64,000 nt of DNA. It comes from Ensifer sp. IC3342 (GTDB lineage Bacteria > Pseudomonadota > Alphaproteobacteria > Rhizobiales > Rhizobiaceae). The notes below the pieces were generated by a model that was not told the DNA's origin, searched no databases, and saw nothing but the letters and a program-made list of their open reading frames with translations. The position numbers and the translations under genes are program-made. Below are positions 9,215-17,640 of this stretch, piece after piece (position 1 is the stretch's first letter; every line of letters begins with the position of its first letter). The stretch lies in NCBI RefSeq assembly GCF_020193655.1, contig NZ_JADYVE010000016.1, positions 1-64,000 on the forward strand, given 5' to 3'.

Positions 9215-9994
9215 TTAGGCAACCGACCAGCCGCCGTCGACGAGCAGGTTCAGGCCCGTGATCAGTGAGGCGGCCGGCGAGGCCAGGAAGACGACGGCGC
9301 CGACGACATCGTCCGTTTCGCCGATCCGGCCGAGCGGAATATGGCCGAGGGTGCGCTCGTAAAAGTCCTTGTCGGAGAGCGCCGGCTTCGTGCCGTCCGT
9401 CCAGATGAACGTGGGAGCGACAGTATTGACGGTGATGCCGTGGCGCGCCCACTCGGCGGCGAGGCAGCGGGAGAGATGGTTGATCGCAGCCTTGCTCATG
9501 CAATAGATCGCCTCGCCGCGCAGCGTCACAGTGCCCGCCTGCGAGCTGATGCTGATGATGCGGCCCGCCTTCTGCGCGATCATCTGCCGGCCGACTGCCT
9601 GCGTTATCAGGAACGTGCCCTTGACATTGACGTTCAGGATCTCGTCGAGATCGGCCTCGACGACGTCCTCCGCCAGATTGCCGGGCGCGACCCCGACATT
9701 GTTGACGAGCACATCGATCCTCTCAAACATCGCGACTGCCTCGGCGACCGATGCCTCGATGTCGGCGCGTTTCGAAAGATCGAGCTGGACGGGAAGGACC
9801 TTTCGTCCCATCTCCCGGATCTCGCCGATCAGTTCAGCGGACGCCGCGATGTCGCGCAGGCCGAGCACGATGTCCGAGCCGGCGGCCGCACAGGCCAAAG
9901 CGCAAGCGCTGCCGATCCCGCGTGAGGCGCCCGTCACGAAGGTCACCTTGCCTTTGAGGCTGAAATCCGGCGCATGCTTGAGTTCGTTTCCCAC
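9215..9994 (-). CDS. Short-chain dehydrogenase/reductase (classical SDR)
   Basis: The 259-residue protein has TGASRGIG for cofactor binding, NNVG, ISSQAG with the catalytic Ser, and YCMSK (YxxxK). The overall pattern resembles gluconate 5-dehydrogenase or 3-oxoacyl-ACP reductase-like SDRs. The C-terminal GLNLLVDGGWSVA is the usual SDR ending. I place the start at the GTG at 9992-9994, six bases after GGAGGAGG; the longer frame upstream reads Arg-rich and unconserved. With the ketopantoate-reductase-like gene downstream it suggests a small sugar-acid or hydroxy-acid pathway, which is inference. Confidence 0.88.
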   Translation of the reverse strand: MGNELKHAPDFSLKGKVTFVTGASRGIGSACALACAAAGSDIVLGLRDIAASAELIGEIREMGRKVLPVQLDLSKRADIEASVAEAVAMFERIDVLVNNVGVAPGNLAEDVVEADLDEILNVNVKGTFLITQAVGRQMIAQKAGRIISISSQAGTVTLRGEAIYCMSKAAINHLSRCLAAEWARHGITVNTVAPTFIWTDGTKPALSDKDFYERTLGHIPLGRIGETDDVVGAVVFLASPAASLITGLNLLVDGGWSVA

Positions 9995-10112
9995 GGTCAC
10001 CCTCCTCCGCTGGACGCTCGCACAGCCATAACGTGAAGCCGACTGGAGAAATTTCCGCGCCGGCCTCACTCGGGTGCGCCGAAACCGATATTACCCTATC
10101 CGCGCCTGTGGC

Positions 10113-10688
10113 TCACTGCCTCAGAGCGCCGCTCTTCTTCGCAACCCAGGTGGAGACAAAGTCCATCAGTTCCGGCGACAGGCAGTCATAGGGTTCGAGC
10201 CCAATCCGCCGCAGGTGGTTGCGCACTCCGTTCATCTTCGCCGGGTCGACGCCGCTTTCGATGATCGAGGAGACGAAGGCGGCAAAGCCCGGCTCCGGCC
10301 AGCCGCTCTCCTTGAACCGTTCGGGATGGATGAAGTCGAGCCCCTGGAAGGCGTGCTCGCGCTCCACCGGCCCGTACATATGCACGCCGCATTCCTTGCA
10401 GGCGTGCCGCCGGATGAGCGCGGTCGGATCGACGATTTCGAGCTTGTCGCCGTTTTCGACGACGGTGATGCTGTCATGCGGAGCAACCGCGACGATCGAG
10501 AAGGTCGCCCCCTTCGGCTTCCAGCATTTGGTGCAGCCGCAGGCGTGATTGTGGGCGATCCCGCCATTGACGCGGACCCTGACGGGACGGTCCTTGCAGG
10601 CGCAGACCAGCGTTCCGCCGCTAAAGGTGGCGCTGCCCTTGCCCATGCCGGCGTCGAGATAAGGGTGTAGTGGAACAGGAATTTCCAT
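10113..10688 (-). CDS. gfa: S-(hydroxymethyl)glutathione synthase (glutathione-dependent formaldehyde-activating enzyme)
   Basis: The 191-residue GFA-family enzyme has the expected cysteine sets: Cys29/Cys31 and Cys97/Cys100 for a structural zinc, and Cys50/Cys52/Cys55 (HACGCTKC) for the catalytic zinc. It accelerates condensation of formaldehyde with glutathione, feeding the adduct to glutathione-dependent formaldehyde dehydrogenase in the cytosol. The length fits the family. The ATG at 10686-10688 has AGGGAGGAAAGC before it, so the much longer open frame upstream is not coding. No formaldehyde dehydrogenase gene is next to it here. An 11-base inverted repeat sits in its leader. Confidence 0.93.
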   Translation of the reverse strand: MEIPVPLHPYLDAGMGKGSATFSGGTLVCACKDRPVRVRVNGGIAHNHACGCTKCWKPKGATFSIVAVAPHDSITVVENGDKLEIVDPTALIRRHACKECGVHMYGPVEREHAFQGLDFIHPERFKESGWPEPGFAAFVSSIIESGVDPAKMNGVRNHLRRIGLEPYDCLSPELMDFVSTWVAKKSGALRQ

Positions 10689-10702
10689 GCTTTCCTCCCT
10701 TA

Positions 10703-10739
10703 GATCACGATGGCGAATCGACCGAAAACCATCGTGATC
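10703..10739. promoter_or_regulatory. Perfect 11-base inverted repeat upstream of gfa
   Basis: GATCACGATGG at 10703-10713 and CCATCGTGATC at 10729-10739 are exact reverse complements separated by 15 bases. The repeat begins 15 bases upstream of the gfa start codon. It could be a repressor operator or an RNA hairpin in the leader that affects the ribosome site. There is no T-run, so a terminator is unlikely. Confidence 0.5.
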
Positions 10740-11045
10740 GATCCTAAAGGTTGAGACGCGGGATGCGGGCGGAAAACCGCGCACATTTTCCTCATCCCGC
10801 TCTGCCTCGCCGGGTGCTCCCGTGCCGGCGGCGGCAACCTCATGTTTCATTCTCCCCTCTGGAATATACCACCGCACCCGGAAGATTGTCTTCGGGCGTC
10901 GGGGCGGCGCGCAACAGCTTCTAAAAGCCTCAGAAAGCGCCATCGCACCGTCCGCTTTCCACCAAACAAGGCATCTTCCCAGCCGCAACGGCCGTGCTAC
11001 AGTCTGCGCATGCGTCAAGGGGGCTGGCGAGGGGTGAAAATCCGG
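10740..11045. other. Intergenic region between gfa and the lipid operon
   Basis: This stretch must hold the divergent promoters of gfa and the plsC-led operon, but I see no clear -35/-10 pair. Open frames across it are short, arginine-rich and unlike any known protein. In-frame alternative starts for the acyltransferase lie at 11010 (ATG) and 11034 (GTG). Confidence 0.4.
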
Positions 11046-11690
11046 ATGAAGGCTTTGGTTGCGAAGGTCGCGGCGGCTGCCTTCGTTCTGTTTGCCCGCG
11101 CAATAACCGCGGTTCGCGCCATCTGGCCGGAAGAGGGCTTGCCGGCCAAACCTTGCGTCTATTTTGCCAACCATTCGAGCCACGGCGATTTCGTCCTCAT
11201 CTGGGCCGTGCTGCCGCCGAGGCTGCGCCACCGCACCCGTCCTGTCGCCGGCGCGGAATATTGGCTGAAATCGCATACCAACGCCTTCATCGGCCGCGAC
11301 GTCTTCAATGCCGTGCTGATCGAGCGTGAACGGGAGAAACGGACGCAGGATCCGATCGCGCTGATGGTCTCGGCGATCGATGCCGGCTCGTCGCTGATCC
11401 TCTTTCCCGAGGGCACGCGAAACCAGACCGAGGAACGGCTGCTGCCCTTCAAGAGCGGCATTTTCCATCTAGTCGATCAGCGCCCCGAGGTCGATCTCGT
11501 GCCGGTGTGGATCAACAATTTGAACCGCGTCATGCCGAAGGGCGAGATCGTGCCGATCCCGCTGATCTGCACCGTCACCTTCGGCAGCGCGCTCCGCGTT
11601 GCGCCTGGCGAAGACAAGGAAGCGTTTCTCGAAAGGATGCGGGCGGCTCTCCTGGCGCTTGCTCCGAAACCGGCAGGGAGCGGCGAATGA
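11046..11690 (+). CDS. 1-acylglycerol-3-phosphate acyltransferase-like protein (PlsC family)
   Basis: The protein (214 residues from the ATG at 11046) opens with a hydrophobic membrane segment. It then has the acyltransferase motifs NHSSHGD (H-x4-D, catalytic), the block around IGRDVF, and FPEGTRN (acceptor phosphate binding). It should acylate lysophosphatidate or a related lysolipid at the inner membrane. Starts at 11010 or 11034 are also possible; 11046 has GAGGGG about 11 bases upstream. Its TGA overlaps the ATG of the CdsA gene (ATGA), so the two are translationally coupled. It is smaller than the usual housekeeping PlsC and likely an accessory copy. Confidence 0.85.
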   Translation: MKALVAKVAAAAFVLFARAITAVRAIWPEEGLPAKPCVYFANHSSHGDFVLIWAVLPPRLRHRTRPVAGAEYWLKSHTNAFIGRDVFNAVLIEREREKRTQDPIALMVSAIDAGSSLILFPEGTRNQTEERLLPFKSGIFHLVDQRPEVDLVPVWINNLNRVMPKGEIVPIPLICTVTFGSALRVAPGEDKEAFLERMRAALLALAPKPAGSGE

Positions 11691-12637
11691 CTGCGGCAAG
11701 CTCCGATCTCGTGACCCTCGTCCTCGGCATCTTCGGCGTTCTGATCGTCGCCTCCGTGGTCGGCTACATACTCGAGCGGCGTCTGACGACGAACGGACCG
11801 AACGCCGCGGTCGAAAACCTCAACGCCCGTATCCGGGCCTGGTGGGCAATGGTCATCCTGATCGGCCTCGCCTTCATCGCCGGGCGCGTCGGTGTCCTCG
11901 TTCTCTTCGCCTTCTGCTCCTTTGCGGCGCTCCGAGAATTCATCACGCTGATCTACACCCGGCGCGCCGACCATTGGGCGCTCGCCTCGGCCTTCTTCCT
12001 CGTCCTGCCGATCCAGTATTACCTGCTCTGGGCCGAGGAATACGGCATCTTTTCGATCTTCATTCCGGTCTATGCCTTCCTGCTGATGCCGATCATTTCG
12101 GTGCTCCGGGGTGATACCGAGCGCTTCCTGCTTCGCGTCGCCGAAGTGCAATGGGCCCTGATGATCTGCGTCTTCTGCGTCTCACACGTCCCGGCGCTGC
12201 TGACCCTCGACATACCCGGCTACGAGGGACGCAACGTACTGCTGATCGCCTTCCTGGTGATCGTCGTGCAACTGAGCGATGTGCTGCAATATGTCTGGGG
12301 CAAGCTTTTCGGCCGCACCAGGATCGCGCCGAAACTCTCGCCGTCGAAGACGGTCGAGGGCTTCGTCGGCGGCGTTGCCAGCGCCACGCTGATCGGCGCC
12401 GCCCTGTGGTGGATCACCCCGTTCACGCCACTCCAGGCCGGCCTCATGTCATTCATCATCACCCTCATGGGTTTCCTCGGAGGGTTGGTGATGTCGGCGA
12501 TCAAGCGCGATCGCGGCGTCAAGGACTGGGGTCAACTCATCGAAGGGCACGGCGGGTTGATCGACAGGCTGGATTCGGTCGTCTTCTCGGCGCCGATCTT
12601 CTTCCACATCGTGCGCTACTGGTGGTCGCTCTCATGA
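11687..12637 (+). CDS. Phosphatidate cytidylyltransferase (CdsA family), accessory copy
   Basis: The 316-residue polytopic membrane protein has the CTP-transferase signature near the C-terminus: SAIKRDRGVKD, then EGHGGLIDRLDS, where the family has PGHGG. It would convert phosphatidate and CTP to CDP-diacylglycerol. It also has SPSKTVEGFVGG, the conserved cytoplasmic loop of CdsA proteins. The ATG at 11687 lies inside the plsC stop codon, and its own TGA overlaps the next ATG at 12634. The layout recalls E. coli YnbB and similar accessory CdsA proteins that travel with a CDP-alcohol phosphatidyltransferase; the substitution of Glu for Pro before GHGG is noted but its effect is unknown. Confidence 0.88.
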   Translation: MTAASSDLVTLVLGIFGVLIVASVVGYILERRLTTNGPNAAVENLNARIRAWWAMVILIGLAFIAGRVGVLVLFAFCSFAALREFITLIYTRRADHWALASAFFLVLPIQYYLLWAEEYGIFSIFIPVYAFLLMPIISVLRGDTERFLLRVAEVQWALMICVFCVSHVPALLTLDIPGYEGRNVLLIAFLVIVVQLSDVLQYVWGKLFGRTRIAPKLSPSKTVEGFVGGVASATLIGAALWWITPFTPLQAGLMSFIITLMGFLGGLVMSAIKRDRGVKDWGQLIEGHGGLIDRLDSVVFSAPIFFHIVRYWWSLS

Positions 12638-13023
12638 GTTCCTTGAGGGGCTGGGCGCGCAGCAGTACGGTGCATGTGCTCTTCGCCTTTCTGGCCATGG
12701 GCGGCTGGGCGGTCTTCGCCAACAGCGCTCATCCCATGCCACAGCCGCTTATTTCGGGGCTCCTGCAGGGCGCGCTCTCGGCCGCGCTCACGCTCTTCCT
12801 CAAGTCCGTGATCGACGGGCTCTCGAAGCGCGTGAGCGGGCCTACGCGTTTCTGGGCGCCGCCGCTGATCGCCTGCCTCGGCTCGGCGAGCCTGCTCGTG
12901 TCGCTCCACGCCCTTGGTGGAACGCCCGAAATACTCAAGACCGTCGCGGTCCCGCTCCTGGTCTCGACGACCTATGCGTGGACCTATGCCTATTCGATTT
13001 CCAGGAAAAGAGGCGAACCATGA
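12634..13023 (+). CDS. Small membrane protein of unknown function in the lipid operon
   Basis: The 129-residue protein is mostly hydrophobic with four likely membrane segments: around VHVLFAFLAMGGWAVFA, an amphipathic stretch with LISGLLQGALSAALTLF, LIACLGSASLLVSLHAL, and VAVPLLVSTTYAWTYAYSI. It ends in a basic tail (SRKRGEP). No family is recognised. It overlaps the CdsA gene by 4 bases at its start and the next gene by 4 bases at its end, so it is made in step with both. A role as a flippase or as a scaffold for the CdsA/CDP-alcohol transferase pair is plausible but pure inference from position. Confidence 0.8.
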   Translation: MSSLRGWARSSTVHVLFAFLAMGGWAVFANSAHPMPQPLISGLLQGALSAALTLFLKSVIDGLSKRVSGPTRFWAPPLIACLGSASLLVSLHALGGTPEILKTVAVPLLVSTTYAWTYAYSISRKRGEP

Positions 13024-13670
13024 CCGAGACAGGCGACCGGCGGCCGCTCGCAAGCCGCAACACCCGCTGGGCCGGCGCAATCGCCCGATGGATGGCGGCG
13101 CGGGCGATCACACCCAATCAGATCTCGCAAGCGAGCATGGTGGCGGCCGCGCTCGCCGGGGGTGCATTCTTCCTGGCGGGGCATAACATGGGCACGGCGC
13201 GGATCGTCTGCCTGCTTTCGGCCGCCCTGTTCTGCCAACTCCGGCTGCTCTGCAATCTCTTCGACGGCATGGTCGCCGTCGAGGGCGGCAAGGGCGAGCC
13301 GGACGGCCCCTTCTGGAACGAGTTTCCGGATCGCGTCGCCGACCTCTTCATATTCACGGGGCTCGGTTATGGCATCGGCACGCCGGGCCTCGGCTGGGCG
13401 GCCGGCGCCTTCGCCGTGCTCACCGCCTATGTCCGCGAGCTTGGCCGCGCCACTGGAAACCCGAGCGATTTTTCCGGGCCGATGGCCAAGCAGCACCGCA
13501 TGGCAACCGTCACCGCCGCCGCGGCCGTCTCCATCCTCGAACCCCTGTGGCAGGGCCACAACGAGGTGCTGACGGTCGCCCTGTGGGTGGTCGCCCTTGG
13601 TGCGGCACTGACGGCGTTCCGCCGCGGATGGACGTTGGTTGGGCGACTGAAGGAATCCGGCAGACGCTAA
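13020..13670 (+). CDS. CDP-alcohol phosphatidyltransferase family protein with altered catalytic motif
   Basis: The 216-residue membrane protein contains the CDP-alcohol phosphatidyltransferase signature at 82-104, but with changes. The canonical form is D-G-x2-A-R-x8-G-x3-D-x3-D; here it is Asp82-Gly83-x2-Ala86-Val87-x8-Gly96-x3-Asn100-x3-Asp104. Arg is Val87 and the third Asp is Asn100. N-terminal ITPNQIS is typical of the family. The family moves a phosphatidyl group from CDP-diacylglycerol to an alcohol such as glycerol phosphate, serine, inositol or choline. The acceptor cannot be read from the sequence. The 4-base overlap with the upstream gene shows tight coupling. E. coli YnbA, beside YnbB, is the closest arrangement I know. 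Confidence 0.85.
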   Translation: MTETGDRRPLASRNTRWAGAIARWMAARAITPNQISQASMVAAALAGGAFFLAGHNMGTARIVCLLSAALFCQLRLLCNLFDGMVAVEGGKGEPDGPFWNEFPDRVADLFIFTGLGYGIGTPGLGWAAGAFAVLTAYVRELGRATGNPSDFSGPMAKQHRMATVTAAAAVSILEPLWQGHNEVLTVALWVVALGAALTAFRRGWTLVGRLKESGRR

Positions 13671-13797
13671 GCCCGGCGTCGGCGCTTATGAAGCGTTCTA
13701 CGATCCGGCGCGCCGGCCGTTCCAGTATTGCCAACGGTCCGCCGACGACTACGATCCGTATCGCGATTTGGTGGCCACTACAGGAGGAGGATCCGAG

Positions 13798-14811
13798 GTG
13801 CGTGTCGCAACGCGAATATTCGTCGCCGTCACTTTCGCTTTTGCCATCGCGTTCGTCACCATCTGGGCAGCGCTTGCCCTGTGGTACCGCCTCCCCTTTC
13901 CGGAGCTAGCGAAAGCCGTAGCGAGCGGCGCTTTTATACTGCTCGGCCTCGCCACGATCATCGCGCTCTTCACCCGCTGGCGTTACCGCGCCGGCGCCGT
14001 TTTTCTCATCACGCTTGGCGTCATGCTCGCCTGGTGGAGCACGATCAGACCGCCGAAGGACGGCGACTGGGCCCCCGACGTCGCGCGTCAGGTGACGGGC
14101 ACGCTGGACGGCAACCTGCTGACGCTGGCGAATGTCCGCGACTTCGAGTGGCGCAGCAACACCGACTTCACCGAGCGTTGGACGACCCGCACCTACGATC
14201 TCGACAAGCTGCGGTCGCTCGACCTCTTCATGTCCTATTGGGCCGGCCCGGAAATCGCGCATGTCATCCTGAGCTTCGGCTTCGAGGGCGGCGAGCAACT
14301 CGCCTGGTCGATCGAGGTCCGGCGGCGCATCGGCGGCCAGTTCTCGCCCGTTGCCGATCTCTTCAAAAGCAGTCCGCTGGTGATCGTCGCAGCCGACGAG
14401 CGCGACGTCGTCCGCGTCCGGTCGAACGTTCGCGGAGAGGACGTCCAGATCTATCGCCTCAGAGCCTCGCCGGAAGCGGCCAAGGCACTGCTGCTCGAAT
14501 ATGTCCGCGACGCCAACGCGCTCGCCACGACACCGGAATTCTACAACTCGATCACAACCAACTGCACGACGACCATCGTCAAGATGATGCGCGCGGTCGG
14601 CGACGTCGTTCCCGGCGACTGGCGGTTGATCGTCAACGGCTATCTTCCCGACTATGCCTATGACCGCGGCGCGGTGGACACGAGCCTGCCGCTTGCCGAA
14701 CTGCGTGCACTCGCTCACATCAAGGAGCGCGCTGAGGCGGCTGGCCTTTCGCCCGATTTCTCCGGGCTCATCCGCGTCGGCGTACCCTCCCCGCCGCCGC
14801 GCCCACTGTGA
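13798..14811 (+). CDS. DUF4105 (Lnb N-terminal periplasmic domain) membrane protein
   Basis: The 337-residue protein has three N-terminal membrane segments (about residues 5-100), then a soluble domain expected on the periplasmic side. It carries the DUF4105 hallmarks FEWRSNTDFTERWTTRTYDL, the block IAHVILSFGFEGGEQLAWSIEVR, and YNSITTNCTTTIVK with the conserved Cys. The Lnb N-terminal domain is thought to be papain-like, but substrates are unknown. The GTG at 13798 has AGGAGGAGG seven bases upstream, which settles the start over an earlier in-frame TTG. It follows the lipid operon by 127 bases and may be part of it or read from its own promoter. Confidence 0.85.
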   Translation: MRVATRIFVAVTFAFAIAFVTIWAALALWYRLPFPELAKAVASGAFILLGLATIIALFTRWRYRAGAVFLITLGVMLAWWSTIRPPKDGDWAPDVARQVTGTLDGNLLTLANVRDFEWRSNTDFTERWTTRTYDLDKLRSLDLFMSYWAGPEIAHVILSFGFEGGEQLAWSIEVRRRIGGQFSPVADLFKSSPLVIVAADERDVVRVRSNVRGEDVQIYRLRASPEAAKALLLEYVRDANALATTPEFYNSITTNCTTTIVKMMRAVGDVVPGDWRLIVNGYLPDYAYDRGAVDTSLPLAELRALAHIKERAEAAGLSPDFSGLIRVGVPSPPPRPL

Positions 14812-14979
14812 CGCTGTTCGTCACGGGACTGCGGCGCTGAAGGCTTCTCTGGGCAAAGGCCGGCCGACATCAGACGAGTAGGCCAAAAAACTCGTGGGCC
14901 CGCTGTCGGAAACAGTGAAGAGGAAGCGTCCTAGGTAGCACCGGATACCGGTTGAGAGACGCAAGCAGGAGGCTTTCCC

Positions 14980-15456
14980 ATGTCCAAAGTTATCTCTCAC
15001 CTATGGTTCGCCCAGAACGCCCGTGAAGCCGTTGAGTTCTACGTGTCGATCGTCCCGAACTCCTCGATCGGTCGCGAAACCACCATTCCCGCCGAGACGC
15101 CGAGCGGCCCTCCCGGAAGTGTCTCGATCATCGATTTCACGCTTGATGGTCAGGCTTTCATCGCACTCGAGGCCGGCCCCCTCGATCCCTTCAACCATTC
15201 CTTCTCGATCCAGGTCGAATGCGACAGCCAGCAGGAAGTCGACCGGATCTGGGACGCCTTCATCGGCAACGACGGCGAGCCGGAGCAATGCGGCTGGCTG
15301 AAGGATCGCTGGGGTCTCTCCTGGCAGATCGTGCCGCGCGGGCTCGGCGAGATGGTCGCCCACCCAGACCACGAACGCGCCAAGCGCGCGACGGAAGCGA
15401 TGCTCACTATGGTCAAACTCGACATCGGCGCCATAGAGCGCGCCTTCAACGGCTAG
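14980..15456 (+). CDS. VOC-superfamily protein, PhnB/3-demethylubiquinone methyltransferase-like
   Basis: The 158-residue protein starts with ISHLWFAQNAREAVEFY and ends with WGLSWQIVPRGLGEMV, the pattern of PF06983 (PhnB-like) glyoxalase-fold proteins. These are usually annotated as 3-demethylubiquinone-9 methyltransferase-like, but no methyltransferase motif exists and the true activity is unknown. CGWLKDRWG is a conserved block of the family. The ATG follows GCAGGAGG at good spacing. It is monocistronic as far as the neighbours show. Confidence 0.85.
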   Translation: MSKVISHLWFAQNAREAVEFYVSIVPNSSIGRETTIPAETPSGPPGSVSIIDFTLDGQAFIALEAGPLDPFNHSFSIQVECDSQQEVDRIWDAFIGNDGEPEQCGWLKDRWGLSWQIVPRGLGEMVAHPDHERAKRATEAMLTMVKLDIGAIERAFNG

Positions 15457-15527
15457 GTAATGTCGGCTCCGTCACCGCGATGGCGCCGGCTTGTTCGCTA
15501 TCATCGGCGCGATCTTGACGCGCGACG

Positions 15528-15737
15528 TCACGCTTTCCAGGCGGCCTCGCTCTGTTGTTCGTAGTGCGTGAAGGCCTTGACCAGCCCGCCGAGTACCTCC
15601 GCCGAGGTCTCGGACATCGCCTTGAATTGCGGATCATCGACCTTGTTGATGTCCTCGCGCAAATGGTCGATCAGCGCGTTCAGCTCGCCTTTCATCTTCT
15701 GCGTATGATGCGTTGCATTTCCGTCGGTGTGAGCCAT
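15528..15737 (-). CDS. Small conserved-looking acidic protein, unknown function
   Basis: The protein has 69 residues from the ATG at 15735-15737, chosen because AAAGGAGG lies six bases upstream; a longer frame begins 14 codons earlier without support. It is helical and acidic in the middle (LIDHLREDINKVDDPQF), with a His/Thr-rich N-terminus and the ending EQQSEAAWKA. I do not recognise a domain. It converges with the PhnB-like gene. A stress or cell-envelope role is common for such small rhizobial proteins, but nothing in the sequence shows it. Confidence 0.65.
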   Translation of the reverse strand: MAHTDGNATHHTQKMKGELNALIDHLREDINKVDDPQFKAMSETSAEVLGGLVKAFTHYEQQSEAAWKA

Positions 15738-16400
15738 CTCTGGCCTCCTTTCGAAATTGGTTGTCCCGCGGCGCCACACACCACTTCGAGCGCGTGAAAG
15801 ACCGCCTGTAACGATTTGAATTTACGCATGATCTCGTCCCGCTCCGTCCCGGTTCGGGAAGCCATGCAACAGGCTCAACGTTTCGGATTTTGGACTGGTT
15901 CCGGAGCGATCGTCACCACGGGGGAGACAAATCGATTTTCGTTACAGATCGCCCCTAAAAGTTACTGGACTGGAGCGGGGGATTTGGCAAATATGAGCAC
16001 GCAAATCCGTGAGAATTCTTTGGTAAGAATTCATTTCAGTAGCCATTTAGATCAGAGCTCGCTACTGACAGTGGGCTCTGATTGGGAGTGCGAACTCGCA
16101 GGAATGGCGGCGATTCCCGAGGGGGGGAATGACAAGCGGATTGGCCCGAAACCTTCGTCGGGCGGGAACGGCGTTTCTGGCAATAGACGAGCGCCAGTAG
16201 GCTGGCAGGCATTTCGTCGCAAACTACCATCAGGGTCCGTTCCTGCGGGGCGGGCTCTGTTTTTGTGTTTCGGGCACTTTTTGTGTTTCCGAGACACTTC
16301 GGAACCTGCTCGCGATACCGAAACCCGATCCGACGTGGCGGAGGGCGATGCCATGGCGGAGTCATAAGTGCGCCCTCAGCCATTCCGCGTGCGAAACGCC
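15738..16400. other. Intergenic region without a convincing gene
   Basis: A weak open frame on the + strand (15816-16367) is low in conserved features and crosses repeat-like DNA, so I do not call it. At 15800-15860 there is a degenerate copy of a common rhizobial repeat containing TTTACGCATGATCTCGTCC. At 16260-16271 and 16278-16289 the 12-mer TTTTTGTGTTTC occurs twice, 18 bases apart. GAATTC occurs at both ends of a short spacer near 16014-16031. The region may be debris of a lost gene. Confidence 0.4.
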
Positions 16401-16503
16401 CTACAGCGCCGCGCGTCATACCAGCACGCAAAGGTCGCTGTGGCACTTTGAAATGCTGCATGTCTTTGTCCTTGAATCGAGGTCGATTCAAAGAGACATG
16501 CAG
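16401..16503 (+). repeat. RIME-like intergenic element, near full length
   Basis: It runs from CTACAGCGCCGCGCGTC to the final GACATGCAG and has the same order of blocks as the complete copy at 39439-39544: first palindrome, GCACTTTGAAATGCTGCATG, second palindrome. The first palindrome is decayed (CGTCATACCAGCACGC). The second, built on TTGAATCGAGGTCGATTCAA, is compensated to keep pairing. Confidence 0.7.
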
Positions 16504-16515
16504 TAGTTCTACTGC

Positions 16516-16848
16516 TCAGCCTCCTGCTTTTTGATTTGTGGAGGTTGCGGGACCGGGGCGTCGGGCACCCGATATCAGCCTCAGCCATGGTGCCGAATGG
16601 AACACGCTCATCAGCAGGTACATTGGCACCATTCCGGTCAAGGGCGACCCATCCTCCGTGGACGAGCAGAGCATCTCCGCCGGGCCGCCGAAGACGCTGG
16701 TCAGCAGCGCCATGATCGCGAAGGTCGGCGCCGCAGCGAAGGATAGCCAGTCCGCGGCACCGAAAGTGGCGGTGTTACCGCCTGGGTCGCAGGCAGATCC
16801 ACTGCCTGCGACCCGCGTCCTGTTCGAGCTATCGGGACAACGCAACAT
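16516..16848 (-). CDS. Small membrane protein downstream of DUF899 gene
   Basis: The 110-residue frame contains one or two hydrophobic helices: WLSFAAAPTFAIMALLTSVFGG and MVPMYLLMSVFHSAPWLRLIS. These resemble small conserved rhizobial membrane proteins. The ATG at 16846-16848 comes six bases after the stop of the DUF899 gene. The first 30 or so residues (Cys/Gly/Ser rich) do not look conserved, so the true start may be further in. The helices and the position next to DUF899 support a real gene; the function is unknown. Confidence 0.55.
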   Translation of the reverse strand: MLRCPDSSNRTRVAGSGSACDPGGNTATFGAADWLSFAAAPTFAIMALLTSVFGGPAEMLCSSTEDGSPLTGMVPMYLLMSVFHSAPWLRLISGARRPGPATSTNQKAGG

Positions 16849-16854
16849 CGGACG

Positions 16855-17640
16855 TCAGCCCCGGCCATAGGCGTCGCGGTGGCGCCACCAGACACCTTGC
16901 TCGTTACGCCCCAGAGGTGCCCGGTCGAGCCACTGGTATACGCCCCACAGGCCGTCCAGTCCGCGCGCATAGCTGGAATAGGTGTGGTAGACGATGCCGT
17001 CGTCGAGCGCGAAGGCGCTGACGCCTGGCCTGTCACGCGTATAGGTAGGAACGTCGGTGCCGGTCATGGCCGCGATTTGGGCGACCGGTCCCTCGTCGCC
17101 GCGCCATTCCTGAACGGTCTTTCCGGCAAGTGGCGCCGGCGGCTCGCGGCGGAAGTTGTATTCGATCGTTCCTTTGCGCTGCTCTTCCTCGGTGAACCAG
17201 ACGCTGAAGTCACGGTTGAAATCGCCGTCATTCGAGGAGGCCCAGGGAAAGGTCCACGCCATCCGCTGCTTGAACGCCTGCAGCTTTGCAAGCGGCGCGC
17301 GCGAAATCGCCGAGAAGGCGACATCGTGGTTTTCGAGATGGACGACGATCCCGTTGAACCCGTCCGCGATCGAGGAACAGGACGGGCATCCGGCCTTGTA
17401 GTCGGGGCCGAACATGAAATGGTAGACGAGGAGCTGCGAGCGACCTCTAAAGAGGTCCTTGAGCGAGACGTTTCCGTCCTCGGTGTCGAACCGGTAGTCC
17501 TTGTCGATCCGCACCCAGGGCAGCGCCTGACGCCTGAGCGCCAGTTCATCGCTGCGCTGCGTCAGTTCCTTCTCCTCCTGGAGCAGGTCGAGCCGTGCTG
17601 CCAGCCACTCGTCACGGGTTCCGGTCACATGTGTCGTCAT
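16855..17640 (-). CDS. DUF899 family thioredoxin-fold protein
   Basis: The 261-residue protein has the DUF899 layout: N-terminal helices with LLQEEKELTQRSDELA, then YRFDTEDG, LLVYHFMFGPDYKAGCPSCSS with a CxxC (Cys-Pro-Ser-Cys), and the closing block HTYSSYARGLDGL near the C-terminus. The family has a thioredoxin-like fold and no settled activity; a redox role is likely from the CxxC. The ATG at 17638-17640 is preceded by AAAGGAGAAGAGTG, which beats the GTG one codon upstream. It is divergent from the wHTH gene at 17757. Confidence 0.88.
   Translation of the reverse strand: MTTHVTGTRDEWLAARLDLLQEEKELTQRSDELALRRQALPWVRIDKDYRFDTEDGNVSLKDLFRGRSQLLVYHFMFGPDYKAGCPSCSSIADGFNGIVVHLENHDVAFSAISRAPLAKLQAFKQRMAWTFPWASSNDGDFNRDFSVWFTEEEQRKGTIEYNFRREPPAPLAGKTVQEWRGDEGPVAQIAAMTGTDVPTYTRDRPGVSAFALDDGIVYHTYSSYARGLDGLWGVYQWLDRAPLGRNEQGVWWRHRDAYGRG

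Noticed and set aside
10689-11468. Upstream extension of the gfa frame to 451 residues
   Set aside because: The internal ATG at 10688 has an excellent ribosome site and the family length; the extension overlaps the acyltransferase gene and has no homology signal.
13020-13670. Housekeeping phosphatidylglycerophosphate synthase (pgsA) or phosphatidylcholine synthase (pcs)
   Set aside because: The motif lacks the canonical Arg and one Asp, and the operon context does not match either housekeeping locus.
13671-13797. In-frame extension of the DUF4105 gene upstream of its GTG
   Set aside because: AGGAGGAGG sits seven bases before the GTG at 13798, and the extension (Tyr/Arg/Pro-rich) has no signal or domain; a true longer N-terminus would also displace the membrane segments.
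15816-16367. 183-residue open frame on the + strand
   Set aside because: No ribosome site, no recognisable domain, and it starts within a degenerate intergenic repeat.
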